NCBI RefSeq assembly: GCF_050624435.1
Contig: NC_134536.1
Location: 146,598,480 to 146,662,479, forward strand
DNA: 64,000 nt
DNA from: Tenrec ecaudatus
Lineage: Eukaryota > Chordata > Mammalia > Afrosoricida > Tenrecidae
Direction of reading: 5' to 3'
Made by a program: the position numbers and the translations under genes. Shown here piece by piece: positions 22,201-35,164 of the stretch (positions within the stretch are counted from its first letter, which is position 1; every line of letters begins with the position of its first letter). Under the pieces are notes generated by a model. The model did no database searches and was not told the DNA's origin. It was given only the letters and a program-made list of their open reading frames with translations.

Positions 22201-25200
22201 GTTTGCTAGTGCTCATTGTTGGAGTCATATTTGGGGGGGCTGGCTATTTTTTGTTGCCCTTCTAATCTACCAAGATTTGTGTCTTCATTTAGGGCAGTGG
22301 TTCTCAACCTTCCTATTGCCACAACATTTTCATACCGTTCCCCATATAGTGCTGACTGCCAAATCATAAAATTATTTTCATTGCAACTTTGTAACTCTAA
22401 TTTTTCTACTGTTATGACTGGGCGACCACTATGAAAGGTTCATTCATCCCCCAACAGGGCTCATGACCCAAAAGTTGAGAACCGCTGCACTAAACTAATA
22501 GGAGTTTCTCTTAAGGTCTACTTCAGCACATTATAAGAAACACAAGTCCTGTTGTTTTGTTGTCAGGTGCAGTCGAGTGGGTTTTGACTCATAGCAACTC
22601 TATGCTCCGTATAATGTAACGCTGCCCCATCTTGTGCCATCCTCACAGTGTTCCCTTAGCTTGAGCTCATTGCTGCAGCCACGATGCTATTCCATCTATT
22701 TGGGGGCTGACTCTATATTGCGGCCCTTCAACTGTATCAAGACTTGTGTCTTCCTGTAGGACTGTGGTTTTCAGCAATCCTAATGCCACGAGCCTTTCAT
22801 ACAGTGCCTCATGTAGTAATGAACCCCCAACCAAAAAATTATACTGTTGCTACTTCATAACTGTAATTGTGCTACTGTTACATATCTGGCCTCGTCTATG
22901 GGAGGGTCATTCGAACACCCCCAAAGGATTTACCACTCACAAGTTGAGAACGGCTGCTCTAAACTAAGAGCAGTTTCTCTCAAGATTTAGTTGAGCATAC
23001 TGTTAGATGTATGATTCCTCCTGTTATTGTTGTTCGGGCCGTGGAGAGGGTTTGGGCTCATAGCAACCCTGTTCACAATATAATAAAGGCCTGCCCAGTC
23101 TTGCATCATCCTCACGGTGGTTCTTTGCTTGCGCTCATTGTTGCAACCACCGTGCAAATCCGTGTTGTAGGGACTTCCTCTCTTCTGCTTCCCTTCTACT
23201 GTACTTGCGTCTTCCTCTAGGACAGTGTTTCTCACCCTTCCTGTTTCTAGGACCTTTCCATACACTTCCCAATGTGTAGTGGTGGTCCCCAAAGCATAAA
23301 GGATTTTTGCTACTGTTATTCCATAACTGTAATTTTGCAAGTCTTATGAATCTAGTCACCCTGTGAAAGGGTTGTTCAACCAACCAAAGTGGTCACAAAT
23401 CACAGGTTGAGAACCGCTGTTCTAAATTACGAGGAGTTTCTCCTGTGGTATAGCTCAGTATATTATTACACGCACGAGTCCTGTTCTTATTGTTGTTAGG
23501 GGCTGTCGAGTGGGTTTGGCTCATAGTTGGCTCATAACAACTCTATGCACAGTATCAGGAAACACTGTTCCATCCTCTAACACCCTCACACTTTTCTTTT
23601 GTTTTCACTCATTGTTGCAGTCTCTGTGCTAATCCATCTTTTGGGGTCTGCCTCTCATTTGCTGACCTTCTACTGTACCCAGATTTGTGTCTTCCTCTAG
23701 GGCAGTGGTTCTCAAACTTCCTAATGCACGACTCTTTCACACAATTTCTCATGTATTGGTGACCTCCCCCCCCCAATCCTAAAATTACTTTCCTTGTTAC
23801 TTTATAACTAAAATTATGCTACTGTTATGAATCAGGCCACCATGTGATATAGTCATTCTCCCCCCCCCCACCCCCCAAAGGCATCACGACCCACAGTTTG
23901 AGAACTGCTATTCTACACTAAGAGGAGTTTCTTTTTAAGGTATGTTTCGGCATATTGTTAGAAGCACAAATCCTGTTCTTGTTTTGGGCTGCCTTCGAGT
24001 GGGTTTTGGCTCATACCAACCCTATGCACAATGTAATGAAACGTTGTCCTGCCCTGTGCATCCTCACAGTGGTTCTTCTCTTTGGGCTCATTTTTGCGGC
24101 CACTGTGGTGATCCATCTTGTTAGGGACTACCTCTCTTTTCCTGCCTTTCCGTACCAAGATTTGTGTCTTCCTCAAGAATAGTGGTTCTCAACTTTCTGA
24201 ATGCCATTACTATTTCATACCAGTCCTCATGTAGTGGTGACTCCCCAACCATAAAATATTTTCATTGCTACATCATAACTGTAATTTCACTTATGTTATG
24301 GATCAGGCCACCCATGTGAAAGGTTCATTAGTCTTCTAAAGGCACTGTGACACAGTTTGAGAACCACTGGTCTAAACTAAGGGGAGTTTCTCTTAAGGTC
24401 TACTTCAGCATATTCATAGACGCACAGTCCTGTTGTTATTGTTTGGTGCCTTTGAGTGTGTGCTTGCTCATAGCAACTCTATACACAATATAATGAAACG
24501 TGACCCCGTCTCGTGCCACCCTCACAGTGGTTATTTTGCTTGTTGTCATTGCTGCAGCCATGGGCTAATCCAACTTTTGGGGGGCTGCCTCTCTTTCGCT
24601 GCCCCTCTACTGCCCTTTCATTCATTTCCTCATGTAGTGATGAACCCCCAATCACAAAATTATTTTCATTGCTACTTCGTAACTTTAATTTTGCTACAGT
24701 TATGAATCAGGCCTCCACTGTGAAAGGGTCATTTGACCCCCCCAAAGGGCTCGCGACCCACAGGTTGAGAACCACTGCTCTAAACTAAGAGAAGTTTCTC
24801 TTAGGATCTACAGCACCATATTGTGAAAAGCCTGAGTCCTACAGTGATTGTTGCTAGGTGTTGCCCAGTGGGTTTCAATTCTCAGCAACTCTACGCACAA
24901 GATAATGAAACGCTGCCCCGTCCTGTGCCATCCTCACAGTGGTTTCTTGTCTGCACTCATTGTTGCAGCCACTGCGCTAATCTATCATCTGGGGGTCTGC
25001 CTCTCATTTGCTGCCTTTCTGCTCTGCCAAGATTTCTGTCTTGCTCGAGGACAGTGGCTCTCAACCTTCCTATAATGCCACAGGCCTTTTATACCACTCC
25101 TCATGTAGTGGGTACAATCCCAGTCATAAATTTATCGTCATTGCTACTCCATAATTGTAATGTAGCTACTGCTATGAATTGGGCCACCCCTGTGCAAGGG

Positions 25201-27373
25201 TAGTTCATCACCCTAATGGAGTCATGACCCACAGGTTGAGAATCTCTGCTCCAAACTATGAAGAATGTCTCTTAAGATGTATTTCAGCACATTGTTAGAA
25301 GCAAAAGTCCTGTTGTTATTGTATTTAGGTGCCTTCAAGTGGGTTTTGGCTCATAGCAACTCTATGCAAAATATAACGAAACGCTCCCCCATCCTGTGCA
25401 TTCCTCACAGTGGTTCTTTGCTTGCGCTGGTTGTTGCAGCCACTGAGCTATTCCAAGTTGGAGGGGCTGCCTCTCCTTTGCTGCCCTTCTACTCTACCAA
25501 CATTTGTGTCTTCCTCTCGGACAGTGGTTCTCAATCTTCCTAAATCCACGACCCTTTCATGCAGTTCCCAAAATAGTGGTGGACCCCCAGTCATACAAAA
25601 TTTTCGCTGATATTTCATAACTGTAATTTTGCTAATCTTATGAATCAGGCAACCCTTGTGAAAGGGTCATTCAACCCACTCACTCCCCAAAAGGGTTCGT
25701 GATTCATAGGCTGAGAACCCGGCGCTAAACTAAGAGGAGTTTCTCTTAAAATCTACATCAGCATATTGTTAGAAGCTCAAGTCCTTTTTGTGTTGCTGTT
25801 AGTTGCCGTCGAGTGGGTTTTGACTCTCAGCAACTCTACGCACAATATAATGAAACACTGCCCCTTCCTGTGCCATCCTCACAGTGGTTCGTTGATGGCA
25901 CTCATTGTTGCAGCCACTGAGCTATTCCATCTTGTAGGGTCTGCCTCTCACTTGCTGCCTTTCTGCAGTACCACGTTTTGTGTATTCCTCTCGGGCAGTG
26001 TTTCTGAACCTTCTTAATGGCATGGCTCCTTTATACAATTCTTAATGTTGTGGTGATCCTCCAACAGTAATTTTTTTTCATTGTTACTCCATTACTGTGA
26101 TTTTACTACTGTTATCAATTGGGCAACACCTGTGAGAGGCTCTTCTGAAACCCCTTACGGGTCGCGACCCACAAGTTAAGAACCACTGCTCTAAATTTAG
26201 AGGAGTTTCTCTTACGATCTAGTTCAGCATATTGTTAGAAGTACACGTCCTGTAGTTATTGTCGTTAAGTTCCATCGAGTGGGTTTTGACTCTTAGCAAC
26301 TCTATGCACAATATAATGAAACGCTGCCCTGCCCTGTGCCACCCTCAACGTGCTTGTGTGCTTGGCCTCCGTGTTGCAGCCACTGTGCTAATCCAACTTG
26401 TTGGAGACTGCCGCTCTCTTCCTTCCCTTCTGTACCAAATTTGTGTCTTGCCCTAGAGAAGTGGTTCTTAACCTTCCTAATGCCACTACCCTTTCATATC
26501 GATTCTCATTTAGTGGGGACCACCAACCATAAAATTATTTTCATTGGTACTTTGTCACTGTAATTGAACTACCGTTATGAATCGGGCCACCCCCGTGAAA
26601 GGGTCATTCTACCCTCCCAAGGGGCGCGACCCACAGGTTGAGAACTGCTGCTCTAAAGTTAAAGGACTTTCTCTTAAGTCCTACTTCACCATATTGTTAG
26701 AAGCACAAGTCCTGTAATTATTTTTGTTGAGTGCTGTCGAGTGGGTTTCTGGTCACAGCAACTCTATGCACAATATAATGAAATGCTGCCCAGTCCAATG
26801 CCATGCTCAGAGTTGTTTATTTGCCTGTGCTCATGTTGCAGCCACTGGGATAATCAATCTTGTAGGGGCTGCCTCTTCTTTGCTGCCCTTCTACTCTACC
26901 AAGAATTCTGTCTTCCTCTAGGGAAGTGGTTCTCAACCTTCCTAATGCCACGACTCTTTCATACCATTCCTCATGTAGTGGTGACTGCCAAATCATGAAA
27001 TTATTTTCATTGCTACATCATAACTCTAATTTTTCCACTTTAATGAATGGTCCACTGCCGTGAAAGGGTCGTTCATACCCCAAAAGGGGTCACGACCCTC
27101 AGTTTGAGGCCCGCTGCGCTAAACTAATAGGAGATTCTCTTAAGGTCTACTTAGGTACATTGCTAGAAAAACAAGTCCTGTTTTTTTTCTTTTGGGTTTT
27201 GACTCATAGCAACTCTATGTCAATATAATGAAACACTGTCCCGTCTTGTGACATCCTTGCAGTGTTTCTTTTGCTTGTGTTTATTGTTGCAGCCACTGTG
27301 CTATCCCATCTATATTGGGGCTGAGTCTATTTTGTTGCCCTTCAACTGTATCAAGAATTGAGTCTTCCTCTTG

Positions 27374-27570
27374 GACAGTGGTTTTCAACATTCTTACTCA
27401 CGACCCTTTCATCCAGTTCCTCATGTAGTCGTGACCAACCAACCATAAAATTATTTTTGTTGCTGCATCATAGCTGTAATTTTGCTACTGCTATAATTCA
27501 GGCCACCCCATGAAAGGGCTGTTTGACCCCCTAAGTAGACACGACCCACAGGACGAGAGCCGCTGTTCTA
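27374..27570 (+). mobile_element. Last SPIN unit of the array
   Basis: From gacagtggttttcaacattc to 'gacgagagccgctgttc'. It is followed by one linker and one RTE segment that stops at 'aatataatgaaactctg' near 27702, where a LINE tail begins. Confidence 0.75.
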
Positions 27571-27702
27571 AACGAAGGGAAGATTCTCTTAAGGTCTTCT
27601 TCAGCATATTGTTAGAAGCACAAGTCCTGTTGTTATTGTTGTTGGGTGCAGTCGAGTGGGTTTGGCTCATAGCCACTTTCTGCACAATATAATGAAACTC
27701 TG

Positions 27703-28723
27703 GGGGTCTTAAAGGCTTGAAGGCAAACAGGCTGAAATCTAGCTCGGAAGCAACAAAGCCCACAGAGAAGAAGCACACAAGCCTAAATGAGCACGAGGTG
27801 TTGAAGGGATCAGGTAGCAGACACCAAAGAACAAAAACCATCCTTATGTGATCACCTTCCCCACATAAACGCTGAAGATGAATGTGTGCATAAGCAAGTG
27901 TGGTGAAGAAGGCTGATGGTGGCCGGCTATCAAGCGATATAGCATCCCGGGTCTTAAAGGGTTGAAAGTAAACAAGCTGGCCCAGAAGCAACAAAGCCCA
28001 CATGGAAGCATCACACCAACATGTGTGATCATGAAGGGCTAAGGGGAACAGTTTTCAAGCAACAAAGGCGGGAGGGAGGATTATATCATCGTGAATGAGG
28101 GGAGTGCATGACGGGGGACCAATGCCCACCTGTAGACAACTGGACATCCCTTGCGGAGGGGTAGTGGGAAGGGATGAGTCACTCAGCATTCAGTGTAGCA
28201 ATAATGAAACTCACAACCTTCCTCTAGTTATTAAACGCTTCCTCCCCCACCTCTCATGATCCCAATTCTACGTTGCAAACCTGGTCAGACCAGAAGATAC
28301 ACAGCGGTACAGACGGGAACTGGAAACACAGGGAATCCAGGACAGATGAACCCCCCAGGACTAGCGGTGAGAGTGGCGATACTGGGAGGCAAGTGGGTGT
28401 AGAAATGGGAAACCGATCACAAGGATCTACATATAACTTCCCCCCTGGGAGATGGGCAACAGAAAATTGGGTGAAGGGAGATGCCGCGCAGTGTAAGATA
28501 AGAGAAAATAATCATGTATAAATTATTAAGGGTTCATGAGGGAAGAGGTGCAGGCGGAGAGGGGGAGAGGGGAAAGGGGAAATGAGCTGATTCCAGGAAC
28601 CCAAGCGGAAAGCAAATTTTGAGAATGATGAAGGCAACGAATGTATAAGTGTGCTTTACACAATTGGTGTATGTATGGATTGTGATGAGTTGTATGAGCC
28701 CCAATAAAATGATTTTAAAAAAG
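27703..28723 (+). mobile_element. LINE (probably L1) long 3' UTR and tail
   Basis: Ends in tgagccccaataaaatgatt followed by an A-rich tail, preceded by 'gaacgaatgtataagtgtgc' and 'ggaaacacagggaatccagg'. The same text recurs in reverse at 29345-29636 and 33005-35160, and again in sense at 31925-32371 and 35165-35410, so it is a repeat family, and the AATAAA plus A tail marks its 3' end. It contains an internal duplicated module (27712-27775 and 27952-28010, both with agaagcaacaaagcccaca-like text). The L1 assignment rests on memory and on the size of the family. Confidence 0.65.
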
Positions 28724-28732
28724 AAAAAGAAA

Positions 28733-28850
28733 GAAATGTCTATAAATGAATGAAGGCAACATATGTACAAAATGCCTGATGCAATCAATATGGATTGCAA
28801 CAAAAGTTGTAAGAGTCTCCAATAAAATATTTTTAATAAAAATGTATATA
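28733..28850 (+). mobile_element. Short LINE 3' tail
   Basis: A second, more diverged copy of the same tail (gaatgaaggcaacatatgta ... 'agagtctccaataaaatattttt') directly behind the larger one. Confidence 0.6.
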
Positions 28851-29340
28851 TAATAAATATTTTCCTAACTTATATAAATGATTAATAAGAATAAAATTAA
28901 GCAGCCTGGGTTTTTTATAGGAAAAAAATATTAAAAGAACAAATGAGAGATTCAGCAGGAAGCAATGGATAGGAAAATATTATAAGGAAAGTTTTCTCTT
29001 ATATGGAATGTACATTCTCTTACATGACAACAATCAGAATATGCCGTAATAACCTCAGACCAAATACTAGAATAAAATAGAGGGGAAAATTCCCAACCCT
29101 TCAATAAAATGCTATATGCTTTCTATGATTTTCACAAAAGTTCAAATTCTTTAACAAAATATTTTGTTCATTCAAATTTTTAATTATGCATAAATTTATG
29201 TCTACTTGCATTACATCTCATAAAAAGGCATAAGAATTGTTTTTGCTCTATCTAAAACTAAATAGAAGATAGTGAAGGTGAAAAAATAGCTTTCGTGAAT
29301 GTTGCTTTGAAATACAAATGGCATTGTCCTGAGAAATTTA
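28850..29340. other. AT-rich stretch, nothing recognised
   Basis: Very AT-rich, with many ATAAAA and TTTAAA words. No exon, RNA gene or repeat family could be identified. Confidence 0.5.
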
Positions 29341-29344
29341 AATG

Positions 29345-29636
29345 ATTTAATTTTTTAAAATCATTTTATTAGGGGCACATACAACTCTTATCACAATCCA
29401 TACATACATCAGTTGTGTAAAGCACATCCGTACATTCATTGCCCTCATCATTCTCAAAACATTTGCTCTCCACTTAAGGCCCTGGCATCATGTCCTCATT
29501 TTTCTCCGCCCTCCCTGTTCCCCCCTCACTCATGAACCCTTGATAATTTGTCAGATCTTACATATTTTGTCTCCCTTCACCCCCTTTTCTGTTGTCCATC
29601 CCCCAGGGAGGAAGTTATATGTAGATCCTTGTAACT
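29345..29636 (-). mobile_element. LINE 3' tail, minus strand
   Basis: Plus-strand text opens aaaatcattttattaggggc (reversed AATAAA tail) and runs through 'catacatacatcagttgtgtaaagcacatcc' to 'agttatatgtagatccttgtaa'. It lies immediately before a SPTBN5 exon-like block. Confidence 0.7.
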
Positions 29637-29646
29637 GAGGTCTCAG

Positions 29647-29716
29647 AGCAGCTGGGTGTGATGCAGGGGAGGCTCTGGAAGCAGCTGCAGACACTGCGGG
29701 AGTTGGCAGCCCAACA
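29647..29716 (+). pseudogene. SPTBN5: SPTBN5 spectrin-repeat exon remnant
   Basis: Reads QLGVMQGRLWKQLQTLRELA, a spectrin-helix pattern, between TCTCAG and a GTGAGG donor. This is the leftmost block I can assign, lying just after a LINE tail. Confidence 0.5.
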
Positions 29717-30116
29717 GTGAGGGTCACTGCATCCGTGGGTACCAGAAAAATGGCTGGGGTTGCTTATTCCCCTAGATGCTACCCCTGCCTTGAAGAGAAC
29801 CGTGACAGAGGCCTGTAGACATGTGTCAGGAAATGATGAGTCCTTCACGGTTTCCTCTTCCCACAAACCTTTGAGGAGAGCCTGCAGGGCAGGGGCTCGG
29901 CTCCCTGGCTCCAGTCACCTGCCCTTCCCCACAGTCACACCCTCGCCAGCCCCAACTCCCCCTGCCCTGGGTTTGCTTCTTGAATCCAGAGGAGCAGCCT
30001 GGGCAAAGACCATGAAGAACCTTGTCCTTCAGGCAGCCCCTTTGATTGGGTCCCTTGTCCTCCAGAGTGTGGACACATGCACACTAACTGTTGGGGGACT
30101 CAGGCTGTCACCACAG

Positions 30117-30204
30117 GGGCCAGGATCTGAAGAGGATGCTGGCACTGCATGGCTTCCTGAGCGAAGCCAAGGATTTGCAGAGCTGGCTGAGCAGCCAACA
30201 GCAG
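30117..30204 (+). pseudogene. SPTBN5: SPTBN5 spectrin-repeat exon
   Basis: Acceptor CCACAG, open frame with LKRMLALHGFLSEAKDLQSW and a heptad-like pattern typical of spectrin helix A, donor CAG/GTGTCC. No lesion inside the block. Confidence 0.65.
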
Positions 30205-30989
30205 GTGTCCAGAGGAGAGAGGACTCTGACCACACCCTAGTGAGGAAGGGGCTAGGGGCAAGGAAGGTGCCCTGGGACGAATGAAGACGGGTGGTGGAGG
30301 GGGGGCGGGCTGCATGCACAAGGGGCTGATGGGGAACATCAGTCTGGACTGAGGACAGCTGTGGCTTCCTATTCCCCTCTCTGCGTAGAGGGGCAAGTTC
30401 TGTGGCTGTCCAGTCCTGACCTGCCCAGTCACTCACTGAGGTGTCTCACAGCCCACTAGCCAGGGCCCCCTGTGACCCCTCTCCTCTCTTCTCAGCTCCT
30501 CTTAACCAAGTTTGCAATGTTTCAGCACCAAGTAAAGATGGGTGGCCACCAGGGGGCAGCCTGCCCCACTAGCGGAGAGCCTGCTGGAGTGGCGGCCCAG
30601 CACTGCCCCCAGGGCCCAGCAGTGGTGACAGGACCTACAGTGAGTACCAGCAGCCTGGAGCAGGGGTGAGTTTGGGGGGAGGTGCTGGGCATGGGTTGGA
30701 GGGGCTTCCAGGGAGACCCTTGCTGTGCTGCGGCTCTGCCAAACCACTGTCTCTGGAGAGGGCCCAAGTTCAGGGAACCCAGGGCAGCCCCTGCTGTCTG
30801 CGGCCTGTGGAGGAGGCAAAGCTGGGTCGGTGGATCAGGGAGCCTGGTCACAAAGCCCACTTAGCAGGGTCACTTTCCCAAGCCACGGGCTCCCTGCACC
30901 TGCAGGGGCGTTCTGGGAAGAGTTGAGCTGGGCTGAGGATGCCCTGCACAGCCCCAGGCTGACCCAGGTCACAGTACAAGCTACTGCGT

Positions 30990-31062
30990 TTCCAGCACAG
31001 ATGGAGCTTAGGCGAGATAACGATTTGCCCATGATCCTAGCCCAGAAGCTGGCCCGGAGTCT
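30990..31062 (+). mobile_element. MIR fragment
   Basis: atggagcttaggcgagataa, cgatttgcccatgatcctag and cccagaagctggcccggagt follow the MIR core order. Lies between SPTBN5 blocks. Confidence 0.5.
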
Positions 31063-31194
31063 CAGGCGCCCGGCATTTGCTGCATGCAAGAACCATGGAG
31101 GGGTGCAGCTTCTATCTTTGAAGGGTGTGCAGTCTCCTCCAAACACACAGCATGCCTGGGTGGCACACAACGTGGCTACCTGCGGAGTGCCGGG

Positions 31195-31315
31195 CTTTAG
31201 AATGACCCCACCTGCTGACTCATGGGGATCCTCCAGAGGGTTTGCAAGCCAGTAAATCTTTCCAGGAGCAGGGAACCTCTTCTTTCTCCTGAGGAGAAAT
31301 TAGTGGGACTGAACC
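31195..31315 (-). mobile_element. AfroSINE fragment, minus strand
   Basis: gctgactcatggggatcctc, gcaagccagtaaatctttcc and ttctttctcctgaggagaaa follow the reversed AfroSINE order. The head end is worn. Confidence 0.6.
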
Positions 31316-31924
31316 AGGCAACAGCCCAACACTTCCCAAGCAGGCCTCCTGGAGCATCGTTAGAGCAAGGGGTAAACTGCTAGTGATAATGGGCTCCTGG
31401 GAGAAGAGTTTGCAGAAAGGCCTGAAGCGCTGAGCAAGATCTCAGGACGGTGGCCCTCTGGGAGCTTAGGACAAGTTCTAAACCCAGCCAGGAAGCTGAA
31501 GGGCTGACCAGACAGAAGCTGAGGGGGAGGAATGAGCATGCTGGGATAACTGCTGACCCCCGCCTGGGGGCAGGGCTTCCTGGTTGGAGTTGTGGGAGCT
31601 GACTCAAGCCAGACCCCACCTGCTCTGAGGCCACCCTCAAAGTTCACAGCCAACTGTCTCACGTGCTCATCCGTATCCAGGTGGGTGCCTGGGGGAGGGG
31701 GTGGCTTCTGCAAGTGCTGCCACCCCAGGCCCAGAGTCCCACCCTCAATGCCCGGGCCCTTGGCCACCATGCTGTCTCAGGAGAAAGCCACAAGCCTCCC
31801 AGATGCTGTGTCCCACTGGGTGGAGGCCCCCCTGAGGAGACATGGATCGCACCAATGAATCACACAATCTGCCTCTGACCCCTTGAGGCCTCCTCACCCC
31901 CCACTATCATCACCCCAGTGCCGC

Positions 31925-32371
31925 TTCCCACTCTGGACTAGAGTACATAGGTATTAGCAAGAGATAAAACTCACAACACATGGAACCCAGGAACAGGAAT
32001 GGGAATAGAGACACCAAAAGGGTAGGGGGAAGGGGGGTAGAGGATGGGAGGAAGGGGAACTGATAGCAATGAATGACATATAACCACACACCCCTCGCAG
32101 GGAGAGGAGCAACAGAAAGCTGAGGATAAAAGAGACAATGGTCGATGTGAGATATGAAAATAATAACAATCTATAATCATCAAGGAACCATGATTGGGGG
32201 AGGAGGAAAAAAGAGCAGCTGATCCCAAGGGCTCAATAGAAAGTAAATGTCTAGAAAAGAATGATGGCAATATACGTATGACTATGTCAGATACAATTGG
32301 TGTATGGATTGTAACAAGAGTTCTAAGAGCCCCCAATAAAATAAATAAATTTAAATTAAAAAAAAAAAACA
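31925..32371 (+). mobile_element. LINE 3' tail, plus strand
   Basis: Ends with gagcccccaataaaataaat and a long A run, preceded by 'gaatgatggcaatatacgtatg' and 'tgatcccaagggctcaatag'. Same family as 27703-28723, 5'-truncated. Confidence 0.7.
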
Positions 32372-32769
32372 AACAAAAACCTCCATCTGCACAGTGAGGC
32401 AGTGAAGGGACAAGAGTCCCGGGTCCCTCGGCTCTCACACAAGGCTACCAAAGGCTACCTCTAAGTGGGGGTCTGGCAAAGAGGTGGATGGGTGGGCAAA
32501 GCTATCAAGCTGTCCATGAGGGACTTCATTGGCCCTGGAGAACTGGGTGGGAAGGAGGGGTGGCTGGCAGAGCTGAGGCCGAGTAGACACTTGGTAAGGC
32601 TGTGGGATTGAGCGGCAGAGACATGGAGGTTTGGACATGAGTGGTGGTGGACTCAGGCCGGCTGTGACGCTGCCTCGGTACCAGGTCCCCTCACCCCGTG
32701 CTCTCCCATGCTCTCCCAGGCTCCAGATGCAAGACTATGCCTCCTGGGCAGCCAGTGTGCAGTGAGATT

Positions 32770-32938
32770 TGCAGGTGGTGGAGGAGCCCCAAGACCCCGG
32801 CAGTGGAGCCCAAAGCCTCAGTGTCCACCAAGAGCTGCGGGCCAAGCTGGAGGCCCAGAAGGAGCTGCACCAGTGCGCCACCCAGCGGGGACAGCAGGTG
32901 CTCCAGGCTACAGGGCCGTCCGCCGTGGAGGTCGGCTC
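32770..32938 (+). pseudogene. SPTBN5: SPTBN5 spectrin-repeat remnant
   Basis: Reads HQELRAKLEAQKELHQCATQ and RGQQVLQA, the end of helix B/start of helix C of a spectrin repeat. The borders are unclear. Confidence 0.55.
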
Positions 32939-33004
32939 CCCTTTCTGGCCCTCCCCCAGCCCACTGGACAACAGCACCCTGGCCCCACAGGGCCAAGCAC
33001 CTTT

Positions 33005-33095
33005 CTTTTCTATTTTTTTAATCATTTTATTGGGGGCTCGTGCAATTCTTATCACAATCCATACATAAATGCATTGTGTCAAGAACATATGTACA
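33005..33095 (-). mobile_element. LINE 3' end, minus strand, left part of a split copy
   Basis: Starts tttaatcattttattggggg (reversed AATAAA tail) and stops at aagaacatatgtaca, which is repeated at 33737-33751 after the RPL17 retrocopy. The two halves are one LINE copy split by that insertion. Confidence 0.75.
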
Positions 33096-33736
<641 letters not shown>

Positions 33737-35160
33737 AAGAACATATGTACATTTGTTGCCATCATCATTCTCAAAACATTTGCCTTCTACTTGAGCCCTT
33801 AATATCTGCTGTTCATTTTCCCCCTCCCTCCCCACTCCCCCCTACCTCACGAAACCTTCATCATTTATAAATTAATATTATTTTATCATATGTTGCACTG
33901 TCCAAAGTCTCCCACTTCCTTCTTCTCTGCTGTCCCTCCCCCAGGGAGGAGGCTATTTGTAGATTCTTGTAATCAATTTCCCCTTTCCACCCCACATTCT
34001 CTCCACCCTCCAGGCATCGCCACTCTCACCACTGGTCCTGAAGGAGTCATCTGTCCTGCGTTCCCTGTGTTTCCAGTTCCTATCTGTACCTATGTACATC
34101 CTCTTATCTAGCCAGATTTGTAAGGTAGAATTGGGATCATGAGAGTGGGGGGAGGAAGCATTTTAGAACTAGAGGAAAGTTATATGTTTCATTGTTGCTA
34201 CCCTGCACCCTGACTGGCTCATCTCCTCCCCACAACCCTTCAGTAAAGGGTGTCCGGTTGGCTACCAATGGGCTTTGAGTCTCCACCCACATTTTCAATG
34301 ATATGATTTTTTGTTCCTTGATTCTTGATACCTCATGATCCCTTCGACAGCTCGTGGTCACACAGGCTGGTGTGTTTCTTCCATGTGGACTTTGTTGCTT
34401 CTGAACTAGGTGGCCACTTGTTTATCTTTGAGCCTTAAAGATCCCAGATGCTATATCTTTTCACAGCCAGGCACCATCAGCTTTCTTCACCACATTTGCT
34501 TATGCACACGTTTGTCTTCACTGATCGTATCAGGAAGGTGGGCACCCACTGATACGATTTTTAGTTCTTTGATATCTGATAACTGGCCCCTTCTACACCT
34601 CGTGGTCAGCCAGGCTGGTGTTCTTCTTCCATGTGGGCTTTGATACTTCTCAGCTAGATGGCCGCAATCGTGTCGGGAAGGTGTGAATCCTGGAATGCCA
34701 ATTTAATAGAACAACGTGTTCTTGCATTGAGTAAGTGCTTGAGTGGAGGCCCAATGTCCATCTGCTGCCTTAGTACTAAACCTATAAATATATGCACATA
34801 GATCTGTTTCCCTACACTCATATAAATATATTTACATATGTACATTCCAGTCTTTGAACCTCTATAAATACCCTTTGTCACCTAGTTCTCTCTTCTATTT
34901 CCTTTTACTTTCCTCTTGTCCCACTATCACGCTCAGCCTTCATTTGGGTTTCAGTAATTTCTCTCGGTTACCTTGCCCTTGCTGAATCCCTACCAGACCA
35001 CTCACACCCTCCTTGCTACTGATTTTGGATAACTTATTGCTCCCCTGTCCCTGGGTTGGTCAGCACTACCCCTTTGCCCCCTTCTCTCCCACTCCCCTAT
35101 TCCCCCGGAACTATTGGTCCCCTTGTTTTCTCCTCCAAACTATTCATGCAGTCTATCGTA
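33737..35160 (-). mobile_element. LINE long 3' UTR, minus strand, right part of the split copy
   Basis: Resumes at aagaacatatgtacatttgt and runs through 'tcctgcgttccctgtgtttcc' and 'gctttcttcaccacatttgc'. It has two copies of the ccatgtggactttgttgctt module (34379-34446 and 34628-34680), like the sense copy at 27.7 kb. Sequence further right (34860-35160) seems to be its more 5' part. Confidence 0.65.
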
Positions 35161-35164
35161 TCTA

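Larger units (their letters stand above)
19120..27702 (+). repeat. Composite SPIN/RTE tandem array, about 19 units of ~460 bp
   Basis: Each unit has three parts in the same order: (1) SPIN, about 165-200 bp, from cagtggttctcaaccttcct to 'aggttgagaaccgctgctc'; (2) a linker, taaactaagaggagtttctc, 'ttaaggtctacttcagcatattgtta', ending in a TTGTTGTT run; (3) the reversed 3' end of an RTE LINE, ggtgccgtcgagtgggtttt through 'ctgtaccaagatttgtgtcttcctctag'. SPIN left ends lie near 19122, 19552, 20018, 20465, 20923, 21379, 21834, 22294, 22760, 23221, 23702, 24178, a left-truncated one near 24613, 25050, 25521, 25995, 26457, 26922 and 27374; spacing is 430-480 bp. Units diverge visibly, with no transposase frame. 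SPIN is known as a horizontally transferred hAT in tenrecs; the tandem state is what I see here. Confidence 0.9.

Noticed and set aside
19322-27000. Repeated 60-95-residue open frames on the plus strand in each array unit
   Set aside because: They arise from the antisense RTE end and SPIN text at the same place in each unit; neither strand codes for a kept protein.
19120-27702. CRISPR-like look: evenly spaced repeats
   Set aside because: Units are ~460 bp and contiguous, with no short repeat/spacer pattern, and the DNA is from a mammal.
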